From Trifolium pratense (taxonomy: Eukaryota; Streptophyta; Magnoliopsida; Fabales; Fabaceae): a DNA stretch of 64,000 bases. Position 1 is the first letter of the stretch; each line of letters opens with the position of its first letter. The notes below the pieces were generated by a model. It was not told the origin of the DNA, made no database searches, and saw nothing but the letters and a program-made list of their open reading frames with translations. The position numbers and the translations under genes were made by a program. The stretch lies in the NCBI RefSeq assembly GCF_020283565.1, contig NC_060061.1, forward strand, positions 2,480,001 to 2,544,000, given 5' to 3'. Positions 34,371 to 45,376 of this stretch are shown piece by piece.

Positions 34371-35885
34371 CTACAAGGCAACAGGTTTGCAGCCAAGCTC
34401 TAAAGACTTCTTCACAGCATCAACTACCACTTGAGTTTTTCGACTAATTTCAGGCCATTTGATAGAAGGATGAGACCCACAATCTCTAATACTTGCAACA
34501 AGCCTAGCAAACTCTTGTACCATCAAAGCTTCTTGTGGGAGCTTATTAGCCACATGAACTTCCTCTGGTCTCACATTCCATCCAATATGAAGATCAACAA
34601 ATTTTGCACCAAATGTGAAGTCAAATTTTGCACTAGTCTCATTATATGGAATTATGAAGTCCCTAAGATGCATAGAACCATTGGAACCACATATTGCTAA
34701 ATCCATCGACGTGTGAGAAAGAAATGAGCAATGAATATTTGCAACTGTTTGATTTGGTTGGTCCCATTGCAAAGAAGCTGTGATTGACAATATGACTCCA
34801 GCCGCATTTCGGGTGACGTCGGGAAGCGCAGTGACGGTGGTTGGCAGTTTGTAGCCCTTTGCCCATAAGGATGCACCAATGCAGTACCATGCTAAGTCAC
34901 CAAGTGCACCAAGAGCATCCAACTCTGGCTTTACTCTAATGTTATTCTCCAAGAACTCTTGTGTTGTTGGCATTGTTGATGTGCTATGAATCTTCAAAAC
35001 ACAGCACATTATGCAAAGGAAAATTCATAAATATAGATATAAATTGAATCTAGCACACGAATAAATATCAAGTTATAAATTATTCTTCTATACTAATACT
35101 ACTCAGTTTTATATTCAAATTTACCTAAATATTGTTTTTCAAATGATAAATGATACCAGCGCAGCTTGTTGCCGTTTGTATTTCACTCGTGTAATTTACC
35201 TAGTATTTTTTGTTGTTGATGTAAATTAAGTATTATATGTGTTGAATTATATAGACTAATCAGTTGAACAGAAGAGGATTAAGATATACCTGGTGAATAT
35301 ACTACTACTAAAAAAATGACATAAGTCGATTAATTTTTTAATTTTTAATTTTTTTTTTGTGAAAACTATGTCAATTGGAATAGAAAATTAAAAATGAAAG
35401 AGTGTTCCACTTACAAAATGAACGGGTCCAATACCAGTGGAATTAGAAAGAGAGAGCAAGTGTTCCATATGAGCAGTCCTAGGGTGATGCAACCACATAG
35501 AACCATCCATAAACTGCACACCATTTAACTCACATGCTTCTAAGATCCGATCAAGCTCCGCCACATCAAGAGCGGCCGGTTTCTCAACCAGAATGTGCTT
35601 CTTCTTACTCGCAGCAGTAACCGCCCACTGCACGTGCAGACTGGTGGGGAGAGGAATGTACACTGCATCCACACCTGAATCCTCCACAACCTCATCGTAG
35701 CTACCATAGATCCTCACACTCGCCGGTAAACTGTTTTCAGTGGCAAATTTCTCCGCCTTCTGTATGGAACGGCTTGCAATGGCGTAGACGGTGGCATTGG
35801 GAGAAAGAGAAATGGCTCTTGCTACTTTTCTAGCTATGTTGGCGCAGCCTAAGATGCCAAAACGCACCGTATCATTCTTGGCCAT
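34371..35885 (-). CDS. Gfo/Idh/MocA-family NAD(P)-dependent oxidoreductase (At4g09670-like)
   Basis: Two coding exons on the minus strand, 35885-35415 and 34991-34371, joined by a GT-AG intron of 423 bp (donor GTAAGT). Together they code for 363 aa, the usual length of the plant At4g09670-like group. A Rossmann nucleotide-binding start reads FGILGCANIARK (residues 9-20). The family's EKPAALD motif is at 101-107, where the lysine is the conserved catalytic/binding residue. The C-terminal half is the Gfo/Idh/MocA alpha-beta domain (GALGDLAWYCIG, then FSLSH-type core). Cytosolic, no signal peptide. The substrate is unknown; such enzymes oxidise or reduce sugars or related small molecules. ATG 35885 gives the right distance to the glycine motif. 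Confidence 0.92.
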
Positions 35886-37296
35886 TTTATCAGTACTGAG
35901 ATTTTGGAAAAGCTAGCAACCATACATATTTTTATCATCAATAATTCAGTTGTTTGTGGATAAGATAGGCCCTACTCATTAAGCTACTACCAAAAGTCAT
36001 GTGGCAAGAGCAATATTTTTTTTTGAAAAAACTAAATTAGCTCATCAAAATTAACACCAGAAAGAATTGAACCCGAGACCTCAAGGAGGAGCATACTCCC
36101 AAGTCTCAAGCCAATATCACCAGACCAACCCAAGTGGTAGGAGCAATATTAACTAGATGTAAATAGTGTAGGTTTTTTTTTTTGTAGTAAAGAAGTCTAG
36201 TGACTAGACTCCTTAAGTGTGGAAAAGTTGTTTATACTATATATCAATATTAACTAGGGGTATATTTAGAAAAAAGAATAACTATTATATCTACTAATTT
36301 AAAATAAAATTTATTATAAATAGGGACAATATATAGTATATGTAATGGATGTTCATCAGTATCACTCACATAGCAGTTTCAGGATCATACAAGTATACAA
36401 CAAATATCACTTTCTCAAGAAGTCTCTGAAAATTCAACAAAACAAAATGAACGTGGCCTTAATCTTGCTACAAATTGTTGAGCTTTAAGCAAAGCATTGA
36501 TGAGTTAAAAAATTCCATTATTATGAATATTATTATGTGAATGTCTAACAATTGCACTCAGTATGTAGGAACTGAAACTCGAAGAGACTGAGAAATCCAT
36601 CCTAATAAATATGGTTTCATTTGCCCAAAGTTTGACACAATCTGTGCATCGTCTATATATTCATTTGAAAAAGCTAGATGATGATTGGACTGTTCCTAAA
36701 CAGATCATTAAAGATAGATTATTGGTGTATCAAGAGAAGTCATACACCAACTTCAACACAACTGATGCATCACCATTAATTTGGTTTTATCTCTTTTCTC
36801 TGCATCTTACTATCTATTTTTTGCCATGTAATGAAAATTTTACAAACTGAATTATAAACGAGACTAAGATGCAGACAGCAAAGATTGAATTATAAACTGC
36901 ATGCCAAAAATGGTAGCACAAAGATTAATCGATTAACCTTCAGGCTAAGCATTATCAAGGTAATCCTCCAGTCCATTCCATGAAAACAATGGTTTTTTTT
37001 TTTTTTTTTGTTTTAATTTAAGAAACAAAAGCATAAATTACTCAAAACTAAAATACTACAAAACAAGAACACCTTAGAATTAGTGGAAGATTGATAAAAG
37101 CGTCAACAGCTAGCACAATAAAATAATTATATGAATTATTACTATATCTGAAAAACAACCATTCTATCATTCTTGCAGTAAATAAAAACACAGATTGAAA
37201 ATTAAAACAGCACAAACGAAAAAGGAGTACCCATGACATCAACAAAACTGAGATTCAACATATAAATTTCTATTTTAGGATAGAAGTGACTTTTGC
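35886..37296. other. Intergenic region between oxidoreductase and NMD3
   Basis: Holds the oxidoreductase promoter side, a SINE (36018-36135) and the NMD3 3' flank. A plus-strand open stretch at 36611-36850 has a coding-like start (KKLDDDWTVPKQ) but no family I recognise and no supporting exons. It may be a gene fragment. Confidence 0.35.
36018..36135 (-). mobile_element. tRNA-derived SINE with target duplication
   Basis: On the minus strand it has an A-box-like TTGGTCTGGTGA (36118-36129), a B-box GGGTTCAATTC (about 36065-36075) and, at the 3' end, an A-rich tail (T run at 36015-36023 on the plus strand). GAGCAATATT occurs on both sides (36008-36017 and 36141-36150). With two mismatches the repeat extends to 17 bp (GTGGCAAGAGCAATATT against GTGGTAGGAGCAATATT), a normal SINE target duplication. 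No coding. Confidence 0.75.
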
Positions 37297-38883
37297 TTAT
37301 TCTACCATGTTATCCTCCCCATCACCATCCTCAATCAGATCAAGATCGTCAAACTCAGCAGCCAGCAAATTAGCAGCCAGCAACTCATCATCTGGAACAG
37401 AAGGTATCGGTTCACCATCATCCTCAGTTACAGATGCCACCTCTGATGGCTGATAGTCTTTATTTTGGTATAATGATATGTTGAATCGCAGTTCAGGGTT
37501 TTCTTCTAGATCTTTTAAGAAATGTTCATATTCTGCGTCCCTCTTATCTTCATCAACTTTAATCTTATCATCAACCTCCATGTTAAGTGATTTAAGCTTC
37601 CATGAACGAGCCTTCGCGCGTTTCTTCTGGCGTTTCTCTTCATAACTCTTCTTTATTAAAACCACTTCAGGAATATATCCTTTGTACCTGTCCAATTCCA
37701 TGTCATTGGTGTTAGCACCATACAAGTCATAACCAAGAGCATGGTCACCAGGCTTTAAAAGATGGCCCAAATGAGTTCTGATAGAAAACTGTGTGTCATT
37801 ACTTCCAAAATCAGACACACGAGCCACTTGAGCATCAGCTAAAACATATTTCGTGCCACCGACAGTAATCTCAGATGAAACAGGTTCAATATCAAACACT
37901 ATATATTCCACTAACTGTCTGCTGGTAAGTAAAGACTTGAAGGATGTCCTCCAATACTGCTCAGCATCTAAGAAACCGAACTTCAAGGTAAGTGGATCAA
38001 GCAAAGCAATGCTGTTAGTAACCTTGGTGCAAACCACAATAGGACCAATATTTCCCAAAATTGCAGCAGCTTTAGGAGGCAAACAGATTAAATCCTCACG
38101 ACAAATGGGGCTGATTTCAACGGAAAATGTGTATTTATAATTGTAGTTATTACTCTTTGAATCATGAGAAACAAGTTGCTTATCACTGCGACTCTTTACA
38201 GGAGCTACTTTCCCTATAAATTCAACAAACTTGTTACCATGACTACGATTAGAGAAATAGAAGTCAATACCATGATCCATCTGTTTGATTCTGACAGCAC
38301 GAGCAGCGGCACCATGCCTCAGAATTAGCTGCTCCAAATAATAGAAAGTACGCCTATGAGAGACATGCTGCCTGAGTTGTACAGCAGCAACCCACTGATC
38401 AGGGTTGGCCGCAACCCTGGAACAAGATTCACACATGTGATCCTGTTGAACATACTCAACAAGGTAAGACTGTTCGAGAATTGCACCGTTATAAACCTCC
38501 TTCTGAACACTTACTTTGACTTTCACCCTCTTGGAATGGGGCTCGGTCCAAATAAATTCAGCATTTACCAACTTTACTTTATTGATATTCATATTCTTCT
38601 GCAATTTTTTCAAGCAAAATGTCAGCAGCTCCTTTGATTCTAACTGTAGTTTGACCCAAGTTCTCGGTGGCTGCAAGTAACTTTCACACTCGGGGCAATG
38701 AACAAGCACCAGACGCTTCAGTAACCCTTCAGTAATATCAACTTCTGAGCGCAAACACTTCACACACATATTGGCTGCATTTGGTTGCATTCGTATCCCA
38801 CATTTGCAACACAAAACACTGCCAATTGTTTGGTGAACCGTGAACATACCAGCATCTTGTGCCATCCCTAATATACCTGACAT
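37297..38883 (-). CDS. NMD3: 60S ribosomal export protein NMD3
   Basis: Complete 528-codon frame in a single coding exon. NMD3 is the adaptor that binds the joining face of the pre-60S subunit and recruits Crm1/XPO1 for export through the nuclear pore. The N-terminus carries the zinc-binding cysteines C25/C26-x-C28, C40-x2-C43 and C63-x2-C66 in the expected spacing (CCKCG, MCVKC, HCPEC). Family blocks follow: ANMCVKCLRSEVDITEGL, NAEFIWTEPHSKR, CESCSRVAANPDQWVA, QLRQHVSHRRTFYYLEQLIL and GDHALGYDLYGAN. Near the C-terminus are a basic segment (KKSYEEKRQKKRAKARSWKLK, an NLS-like cluster) and an acidic, leucine-rich tail (LLAANLLAAEFDDLDL) of the kind that holds the export signal. Length and order fit plant NMD3. 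ATG 38883 is used; a second ATG six codons on is also possible. Confidence 0.97.
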   Translation of the reverse strand: MSGILGMAQDAGMFTVHQTIGSVLCCKCGIRMQPNAANMCVKCLRSEVDITEGLLKRLVLVHCPECESYLQPPRTWVKLQLESKELLTFCLKKLQKNMNINKVKLVNAEFIWTEPHSKRVKVKVSVQKEVYNGAILEQSYLVEYVQQDHMCESCSRVAANPDQWVAAVQLRQHVSHRRTFYYLEQLILRHGAAARAVRIKQMDHGIDFYFSNRSHGNKFVEFIGKVAPVKSRSDKQLVSHDSKSNNYNYKYTFSVEISPICREDLICLPPKAAAILGNIGPIVVCTKVTNSIALLDPLTLKFGFLDAEQYWRTSFKSLLTSRQLVEYIVFDIEPVSSEITVGGTKYVLADAQVARVSDFGSNDTQFSIRTHLGHLLKPGDHALGYDLYGANTNDMELDRYKGYIPEVVLIKKSYEEKRQKKRAKARSWKLKSLNMEVDDKIKVDEDKRDAEYEHFLKDLEENPELRFNISLYQNKDYQPSEVASVTEDDGEPIPSVPDDELLAANLLAAEFDDLDLIEDGDGEDNMVE

Positions 38884-39147
38884 GGTATAGAACAGAAAAT
38901 AGTATTAATTATTCCACTGTCAGAAAGTATAAAGAAGCAAAAAAAATAAAAATCAAATTAAAAAACATAATTATGCATCAGGATGTAAAATCATGCATAA
39001 GATTTACATACATAAATACAAACCTCATACCTAAACCAATATTTTATTTCAATAACACAAGTGCTTATTATGATAAACTCTCATGTATAAGATTATATAG
39101 GTTATTTTTATCGCAAAAGATAAAATGAAGATAATTTGTCTTTATAT

Positions 39148-39312
39148 GTACTATGAGCTGTTTCCATAAGCTATACCAGAGAACTTATAAAAATAAGCTG
39201 AAACAAACTTATGAAAATTGTCATAAGTTGTTTTTTACAAGTTCTTCCAAACAGGCTCAGAAAACTTATACTAGTAGATAAGCTCAAATAAGACAATCCA
39301 AACAGACCCTTA
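39148..39312. mobile_element. MITE-like repeat in the NMD3 5' untranslated intron
   Basis: Contains alternating CATAAG/CTTATG and AAGCTCAAATAAG motifs and ends in CCAAACAGACCCTTA, a sequence style common in legume MITEs that begin TAAGGGTCTGTTTGG. The left end is degraded, so class and border are uncertain. Confidence 0.4.
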
Positions 39313-39589
39313 TTACATAATTCCTAGGTATCATCCAATTGTTCATGAAATTTGTAACAATTTGATATTTTCATAAAATATCAAATTAATTGATATTTTC
39401 ATAAAATTAATTGTTCATGATTCATATATATGCATAACAGTAACATCAATCTTATAGCATAAAGTATGAACAGTTATTACAACAAAAATTACAGCGGTTC
39501 CATCTATCATTTCTAAGTTTTTCATGATTTTGAACATTGATTGAAGTCGTAAAAACAAAAATTAGAAAAGGAAAAGTTGTAAAAGTTTC

Positions 39590-39770
39590 TCACTGTTTCT
39601 GGCGATCGACGATTAACTCCGGTTAGATTTTCCGGCGAGTAGAGGTCGGTGAGACTCCAATTTGTTTCTGAGAGGCAACGGTGCGATTCCAGCTTTGTGG
39701 TTTTGATGGAGCTGCTTGATTTTGTTGAATTAGAGTTTTAAATTGTAATTGTAAAAATGGGTTTATTTGT
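39590..39770 (-). other. Probable 5' untranslated exon and transcription start of NMD3
   Basis: A GC-richer patch upstream of NMD3 on the same strand. It ends at a good donor (minus-strand CAGAAACA/GTGAGAAAC, near 39592), about 700 bp before the coding exon. Plant NMD3 transcripts plausibly have a leader intron; here that is inferred from composition and the splice signal only. Confidence 0.4.
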
Positions 39771-40324
39771 TTTGTCTTCAGTGAATGATTATGATGGCCG
39801 CCTCGTATGGTTTGGGCTCAGGATAAAAATACTTTTTATGGGCCTCTTCAAAATTTAAATCAAATAATTTTTTCTGATTGCCAAGGGATGATGTTTTCTC
39901 TTTAGGCCCCCCACGAATCTTTTACACCCTCCTAACTGACTTTTTTGCCCCTGCACGGTGTTTCAGGTTATACGAATCGAAGTTTATAAAAAATCGGTTA
40001 ATAAAACTCGTTCGCCTTTACCTTCGGGTTTTGTTAACCGAAGTTAACTGATATAGAAACAGAAGTTCAAATTCTGATATAAGTTACGTATTTTGTTCTA
40101 AACACCAACAACACTACTCCTTCAACCTCTCTTGTGCAATTTTGAGGAAAACTTCAACCTCACTACGTGTTTGACAAAATGTCTAAGTTAAATTAAATGT
40201 GCTTCCATACGAATAATATTTCCATAGGTATTAGGATTAAATGTTGATTGAATTATAGTTTGAATTTATCATATATTATAAGATTGTATTGATTGTGAAA
40301 ATATTTTTCTATGTTTAGATAGAT

Positions 40325-42460
40325 ATGGAAGAAAATATTGGGAGAGGTAGGCATGGAAAGGCAAGCAATGTAAATGCTTCCGCTCGTAAAAAGTTTGATG
40401 CAATTCGCCCTGCCAAACGAGGTCGTAGTAAGCAAGGACCAACTCCGGCGCAACAAACACATGATGCTGAGGCGGGTGGTTCGCATACAGGATCACGGTC
40501 ACGTTTAGGCCAAGCACCGATGGCTGATGCTGAAGATGATTTTGACGCGGATCAATTTCTAAATCAAGATGTCGAGTATGGCGAACCTGAAACACCGCAA
40601 CAGCCACCACAACAACCACCACAGTAACCACGACGAGATGCAGCAAATGAGGGTTACGGAGGAGGACCAAGTGATATGTCCTTATTAACACAATACGAAA
40701 ATCATAGGGTGGTTCTGATATGGGATGCAGCAGAAAATGATCACGAGGTACCAAGTGGTATGTTCATATTTTATTAAATGTATTAATTGTGTTAAATATC
40801 GTGATTATGTTAACTTTACAACGTTTTGTGTTGTTGGAATTTTTCAGGTTTTAAAGAGGAATTTACGTTGCCAAGCTAGCAGGAAGAAGGTTATAAATAT
40901 CCACAAACTGCCTCGTAGTGAGAGGTGGTTTTGGGATCCACTTGAAGCATCGGGATTGGAGCTGCTTACCCGTGTCAATTTTAGCGTACTTGACTATGAG
41001 GTTATATGGGCATTTGTTGAAATATGGCATCCAAAAACAAGTACATTCCACCTTCTATTAGGTGAGCTGGGCATCACATTGGACGATCCCCAATGTCTGT
41101 TACATCTTCCAATCCAAGGAAAGTTTCTGAACCATACGAAGATGTCAAGGGAAGAAGGGGCTGACATGGTTAGTTCATATCTAGGAGTTGTCCGGGAAGA
41201 GATTGACCTTACATTCGCCGCCACCAACGAGGTACATTTGAAGGATAACTTCCTGCAAACTATTTATAAAGAAAAACAGACTTTTGCCGAAAAAGCGATT
41301 GCTGAAAATAAGCCGATGCATGTGGTTAAGCTCTACAGGGAGAGGAGCGTAAGGGCTTTTATGCTACACTTGGTCTGTTGTACCATATTCAACAACAAGA
41401 GCAATTATTACGCGGATGTTGTTTATCTGCAGTATTTTCATGATTTATCATGCGTTCATGAATGGAATTGGGGTGCTGCTGCTCTTGTTCATCTGCAACA
41501 TTATCTGGACCACGGGTCTGCGGTGAGCACGACTCAGATGGCTGGCTACATGTCATTTCCTCAGGTAAAAATATATGAGTGTTTACCATAATTATTCAAT
41601 TGTTTTATATAAGATATTATTTGTATTTGTCTAATTTGTCACATAGACATATATTACATAAGTATGTTTGCCTATAATGAAGCTTGTTTGTCATACTTTC
41701 AGGGATGGATAATTGCGCACTTTCCGAGACTTAGTGTGTGGGTGGACGCTCCTAATTATGCAGAGAACATGCCACTAAATGCAAAGGTTGTTCCTGGGCA
41801 AGGACATAAGGATGCAGTTGTATATAGAAGCAGTTTGGATAACATTCAAACTTACGATTGTGTGTTCAGTCCGTATGATGCCCACCGACAAGTGCGATCT
41901 TTGATAAATGCATGTTGGTTTTCTGGATGGTTAAGGTGTGGTAAATTGAAATGCAAGCATTTGCCGGAATGTGTGCTGAGGCAATTTCAACATGTGCAAT
42001 GCATTCCAATATACCCGAATACGTCTGCAACGTCGGGAATGAACTTGTGTGAGATAGATTGTGTGTTTATGGAAGAGTTGGAATTGAGGATATTTGATGA
42101 AGAGATGAGGGGTCAGCCTGTTGCTAGCCTTCGGGACACTGAACCTGGATATATGTCATGGTTCTATAGAGTGTCGCATCCAATAATGCGATCCGTACAA
42201 GCTCCTGGATCACCACCAAGGCCACCTAATTTAGAGGTGTTAATAGAGGCGGCGGAAGCAAGAATGACCCTAATCTAATGTACGTTTGCCGGACTATCAA
42301 GGTTGAGGTCGAAAGGGCACTTCGCGAAGGTGAGGCGGTGGAAGGAACTCCTATTCATGGTACTTTACGGCAGATTCTCAATGTGCTTAATCGGATACTT
42401 GCGTATAAGGGAATTAAGCGGGGGTGGGGGACACGCTACAACACTCGGGGTAGACTTTGA
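40325..42460 (+). pseudogene. Plant mobile domain (PMD, MAIN/PP7-long-form-like) gene, broken
   Basis: Exons read as 40325-40747, 40848-41564 and 41703-42278 with GT-AG introns and preserved frame. The product resembles the transposon class of PMD proteins: a low-complexity basic and proline/glutamine N-terminus, then VINIHKLPRSERWFWDPLE. Next comes a PMD core with WAFVEIWHPKTSTFHLLLGE and ITLDDPQCLLHLPIQGK, followed by YADVVYLQYFHDL and CVHEWNWGAAALVHLQHYL. A C-terminal PRLSVWVDAPNYAENMP segment ends the core. Two defects: an in-frame TAA at 40625-40627 after a PPQ repeat, and a stop/frame change at about 42276, beyond which the protein tail (TIKVEVERALREGEAVEG) continues in another frame to 42460. 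Related host genes (MAIN, MAIL1) act in silencing of transposons; this copy belongs to a mobile element and looks inactive, although an ATG downstream of the TAA could give a shortened product. Confidence 0.85.
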
Positions 42461-43117
42461 TAATTTTGTAACTTTGATCTTGATGTGGATGTTTAGTAAC
42501 TTTGACGTTTGTATAGCATTTTGATGTAATTTGATTATGACAATATGATGTATTTGACTACGTATTTTAGTATCTTTCAATTCGTAATTTGTTACCGGTT
42601 GTTACATTTTTGTTATTCGCTAAAATGCTTTTAGATTCAATCTTAATGTTCATGTTCTGACATATATAAAATACTCAATTGTGTTATGACATATTTCAAA
42701 TGTGCACAAAAACAAAAATAAACAGGTTTGGACCTCAAATGTGATGAGGTGGTGCTGCAAGTCAGTGTCTGACTTGCCTGATTTTTACCTGAATTATTTT
42801 GGGTTATACTAACCGAAATAATCAAACGTTCAATTGTTTCGGGTTTTACTACCCGAATAAAGGATTTCGGTTTATGTGAACCGATTTTTGCGTTCCTACG
42901 TTTATTGAAAGAGATATGATTTTGACTTAAAATTTATTAAAATTGTTTCATTAAATCGATATGTTTTGACACTTATTTTTAATTCTTATCCACAAACACA
43001 TATATTAATTAGAAGATTTCGGCATGCATAAAAAACTAACATTGAAACAAACTTAGACAAACTAAACACGATAAACGAAAACTAAGTATCACATCAGAAT
43101 CAAATAGTTATAACACA

Positions 43118-43420
43118 TCAAATGAGAACATAGTTTGGATCTTCCGGACGGACAAGGCTAGCAAGGATGGCTTCGACAGATCTTTCGTAGGTGTCAGAAA
43201 ACCTACGAAAACTAGCACCTATGACAAGGAAATAACCGAAATTAAACGAAAGATTACCGTAATATTGAGCTTTAAATCGCTTTCCAACCCTTAGCATACG
43301 TTCCAATCTTGATTTCAAGCCATGAATTGAGGGAAAAACAGATTTGATTTGTGGATCACTTTTGGTAGTGTGGTGATGAAGTACTGGAAGTGATGAAAGA
43401 TATGATGGGTTACTTTCTAT
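43118..43420 (-). CDS. Uncharacterised minus-strand open frame downstream of the PMD gene
   Basis: The frame ends at 43118 (stop) and is open upstream past 43400 on the minus strand, with no in-frame ATG until M at about 43289. A CTATATAG TATA-like motif lies near 43420 on the same strand. The C-terminal 66 residues (RLERMLRVGKRFKAQYYGNL, then a hydrophobic/basic stretch ending PEDPNYVLI) have protein-like composition. I recognise no family. It sits between two TTCGGTT-type palindromes, so it may be a second gene, or an exon, of the PMD element. Confidence 0.25.
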   Translation of the reverse strand: MESNPSYLSSLPVLHHHTTKSDPQIKSVFPSIHGLKSRLERMLRVGKRFKAQYYGNLSFNFGYFLVIGASFRRFSDTYERSVEAILASLVRPEDPNYVLI

Positions 43421-43922
43421 ATAGGCTAACTTCGGGTTACAGAAACCGAAGCAGGAAGCGAGCGGGTTTTAGGACCCGAATGTTTTATGCCTTCTGTTGG
43501 AATTGCCTTTAAAATGGAAGAAGCAGAAAAACAGGGGATGAAAAACAGAGAGCTGCGCCATGCACAGTGGTTCTTGCGCCATGCGCAATGCGAAATGGAA
43601 AATGGTGTTTTGCTGCTGTGTGCTGCGCTATTAGGGCTGAGCATTGGCTGGGTTCGGTCGGTTTCGGGTCCAAAAAAGTCGGGTGACATGAAACCGAACA
43701 TACAATTATTAGGCCCAATTCCGCCCAACTGTATGCTCGGTTTTACCGGGTTTCAGTTTATACGGTTTGCGGGTTAACCGAATGGGTTAACTCGGTTTTG
43801 GGTCACATAAAAAAAAAAACAATCCTGTCAAATTTAAAAATGGGTTGAGCCGAAACCTATAAAAAAATTCTAATCATGTCAAATTTTATAAACTATCATA
43901 ACAAACAGATTAAACTTAAAAA

Positions 43923-44259
43923 GACTTAATTAGTAAAATGGTCCCTTAAAGATATTTTTGGTTTCACATTGGTCCCTTAAAGAAAAAAAAGACCGAATAG
44001 GTCCCTTAAAGAAAAAAATGTTCAAACAGGTCCCTTAAAGACATCTCTGTTAATCAGTTTGGTCCCTTAAAGACATATCCGTTAATCAGTTTGGTCCTCG
44101 AAAAAATGGACGGAAAGGACCAAACTGATTAACAGAGATGTCTTTAAGGGACCTATTCAGACCTTTTTTTCTTTAAGGGACCTATTCGGACCTTTTTTTC
44201 TTTAAGGGACCAATGTGAAACAAAAAATATCTTTAAGTGACTATTTTATTAATTAAGCC
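43923..44259. mobile_element. Mutator-like MITE (337 bp), GGTCCCTTAAAG repeat hairpin
   Basis: Long terminal inverted repeats start GACTTAATTAGTAAAATGGT on the left and, inverted, GGCTTAATTAATAAAATAGT on the right. A perfect 9-bp duplication ACTTAAAAA flanks the element (43914-43922 and 44260-44268). The arms are built from repeats of GGTCCCTTAAAGA. No coding. Confidence 0.88.
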
Positions 44260-44268
44260 ACTTAAAAA

Positions 44269-44269
44269 C

Positions 44270-44361
<92 letters not shown>
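44269..44361. repeat. (AAT)n microsatellite
   Basis: About 30 units of AAT with one AGT interruption near 44318. It lies immediately beside the MITE's right target duplication. Confidence 0.95.
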
Positions 44362-44543
44362 GGATTACATAATGTCATAATCATTAGTAATTGTACATGA
44401 TTAATAACAATCCTTCATAGAAAGAGGATGTGGACACCTGCTTGGGCTTGATCACACAGTCTAGGGGACTTTAGTTACACCCACATCAAGAGTAATTACT
44501 AATAAGTTACAAATTCTTAATTGAAAAAGACAAACATCTAGTA

Positions 44544-45151
44544 ATCCACCATGCTCAATGCAATCCACAAAGGCACAAATAGTCCTTTGATTTGCCTCAT
44601 CAAGTTCACCAACAATCTACCTCCACCTTCTGTAATAAATAAAATACACATGCAACTATTAAACTCCTAAAATCAAATATATCATACATAATTGTTAAAA
44701 TAGCCAATTAATGTTAACTTAATAATAAAAATTATACCAATTTGGGCAGCAATAATTGCACAATTGCAGCTTCCTTTCTTTGATCTTCCTATCTCATAAT
44801 TTGAGGCAAAGTAATCAAAACTGCATACATAACTCAATTCACTCAAAACAAAATTGCATAAATTTGATTGAATAACTCAGTCAAAATAAGAACTGTAGAA
44901 TTTTTAAAACTGATCCAATTTAACTACTATACCTGCAGTATTTGTAGAATTGCAGCAAGAGAAAATTTGGATAAAACAAGTAAACCTACACCAAAACAGA
45001 ATTTTAAAACAGATTCGTATAGAATAATATAAATTCAATGAATTTCAAGTATGATAACAAAGAACAATTCACTTTCCAACAAATACTCACAATTTCCAAA
45101 TAGCAATGAGTGTGTATAGCAAGCAGCAGTAGGTGGGAAGCAAGTCATTAT
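44544..45151 (-). ncRNA. Candidate multi-exon transcript with only short open frames
   Basis: Four consecutive segments on the minus strand are bounded by good splice signals: 45151-45091 (preceded by TTTTCAG, followed by GTGAGT), 44985-44933 (TGTAG / GTATAG), 44820-44738 (TATGCAG / GTATAA) and 44629 onward (ATTACAG). The first carries ATG at 45148 followed by 19 sense codons (MTCFPPTAACYTHSLLFGN). Joined, the frame closes soon after exon 2, and no long protein results. It could be a non-coding RNA, a small-peptide gene or a decayed gene. The exon pattern is the only evidence. Confidence 0.3.
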
Positions 45152-45376
45152 CTGAAAATAATTTGAAAAGTAATTTTTTAATGGAAAAACAATTTTTAAA
45201 AAAATAAAAAAGTTTTGGTGTGTTAGAGCTTTTGAGGCTTTTTGCGACCTTATTTTCTGTGGAGGGTTTTTAACACCGGAAAATTTTTGAGTATATTATT
45301 AGAAAGTATTTCCATCTTATTAGGTTTTGTTTGATTATATGTTGATATGGATTTCAATTTCCTTTTTAATTTTGAA

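Larger units (their letters stand above)
39890..43500 (+). mobile_element. PMD-bearing Mutator-like element, right end not found
   Basis: The left end starts GATGTTTTCTCTTTAGGCCC (39890), the same terminal repeat as the 253-bp MITE at 10371-10623. It is followed by the same kind of sub-terminal palindromes: CTTCGGGTTTTGTTAACCGAAG at about 40022-40044, then after the gene TTTCGGGTTTTACTACCCGAA (about 42838-42860), TTTCGGTTTATGTGAACCGA (about 42867-42888) and TTCGGGTTACAGAAACCGAAG (about 43430-43451). It carries a broken plant-mobile-domain gene. I could not find a matching right terminus or the duplicate of CCAAGGGAT (39881-39889), so the right border is a guess set by the last palindrome. Confidence 0.6.

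Noticed and set aside
37853..38637. Plus-strand frames across the NMD3 gene
   Set aside because: Antisense to a fully convincing NMD3 coding exon.
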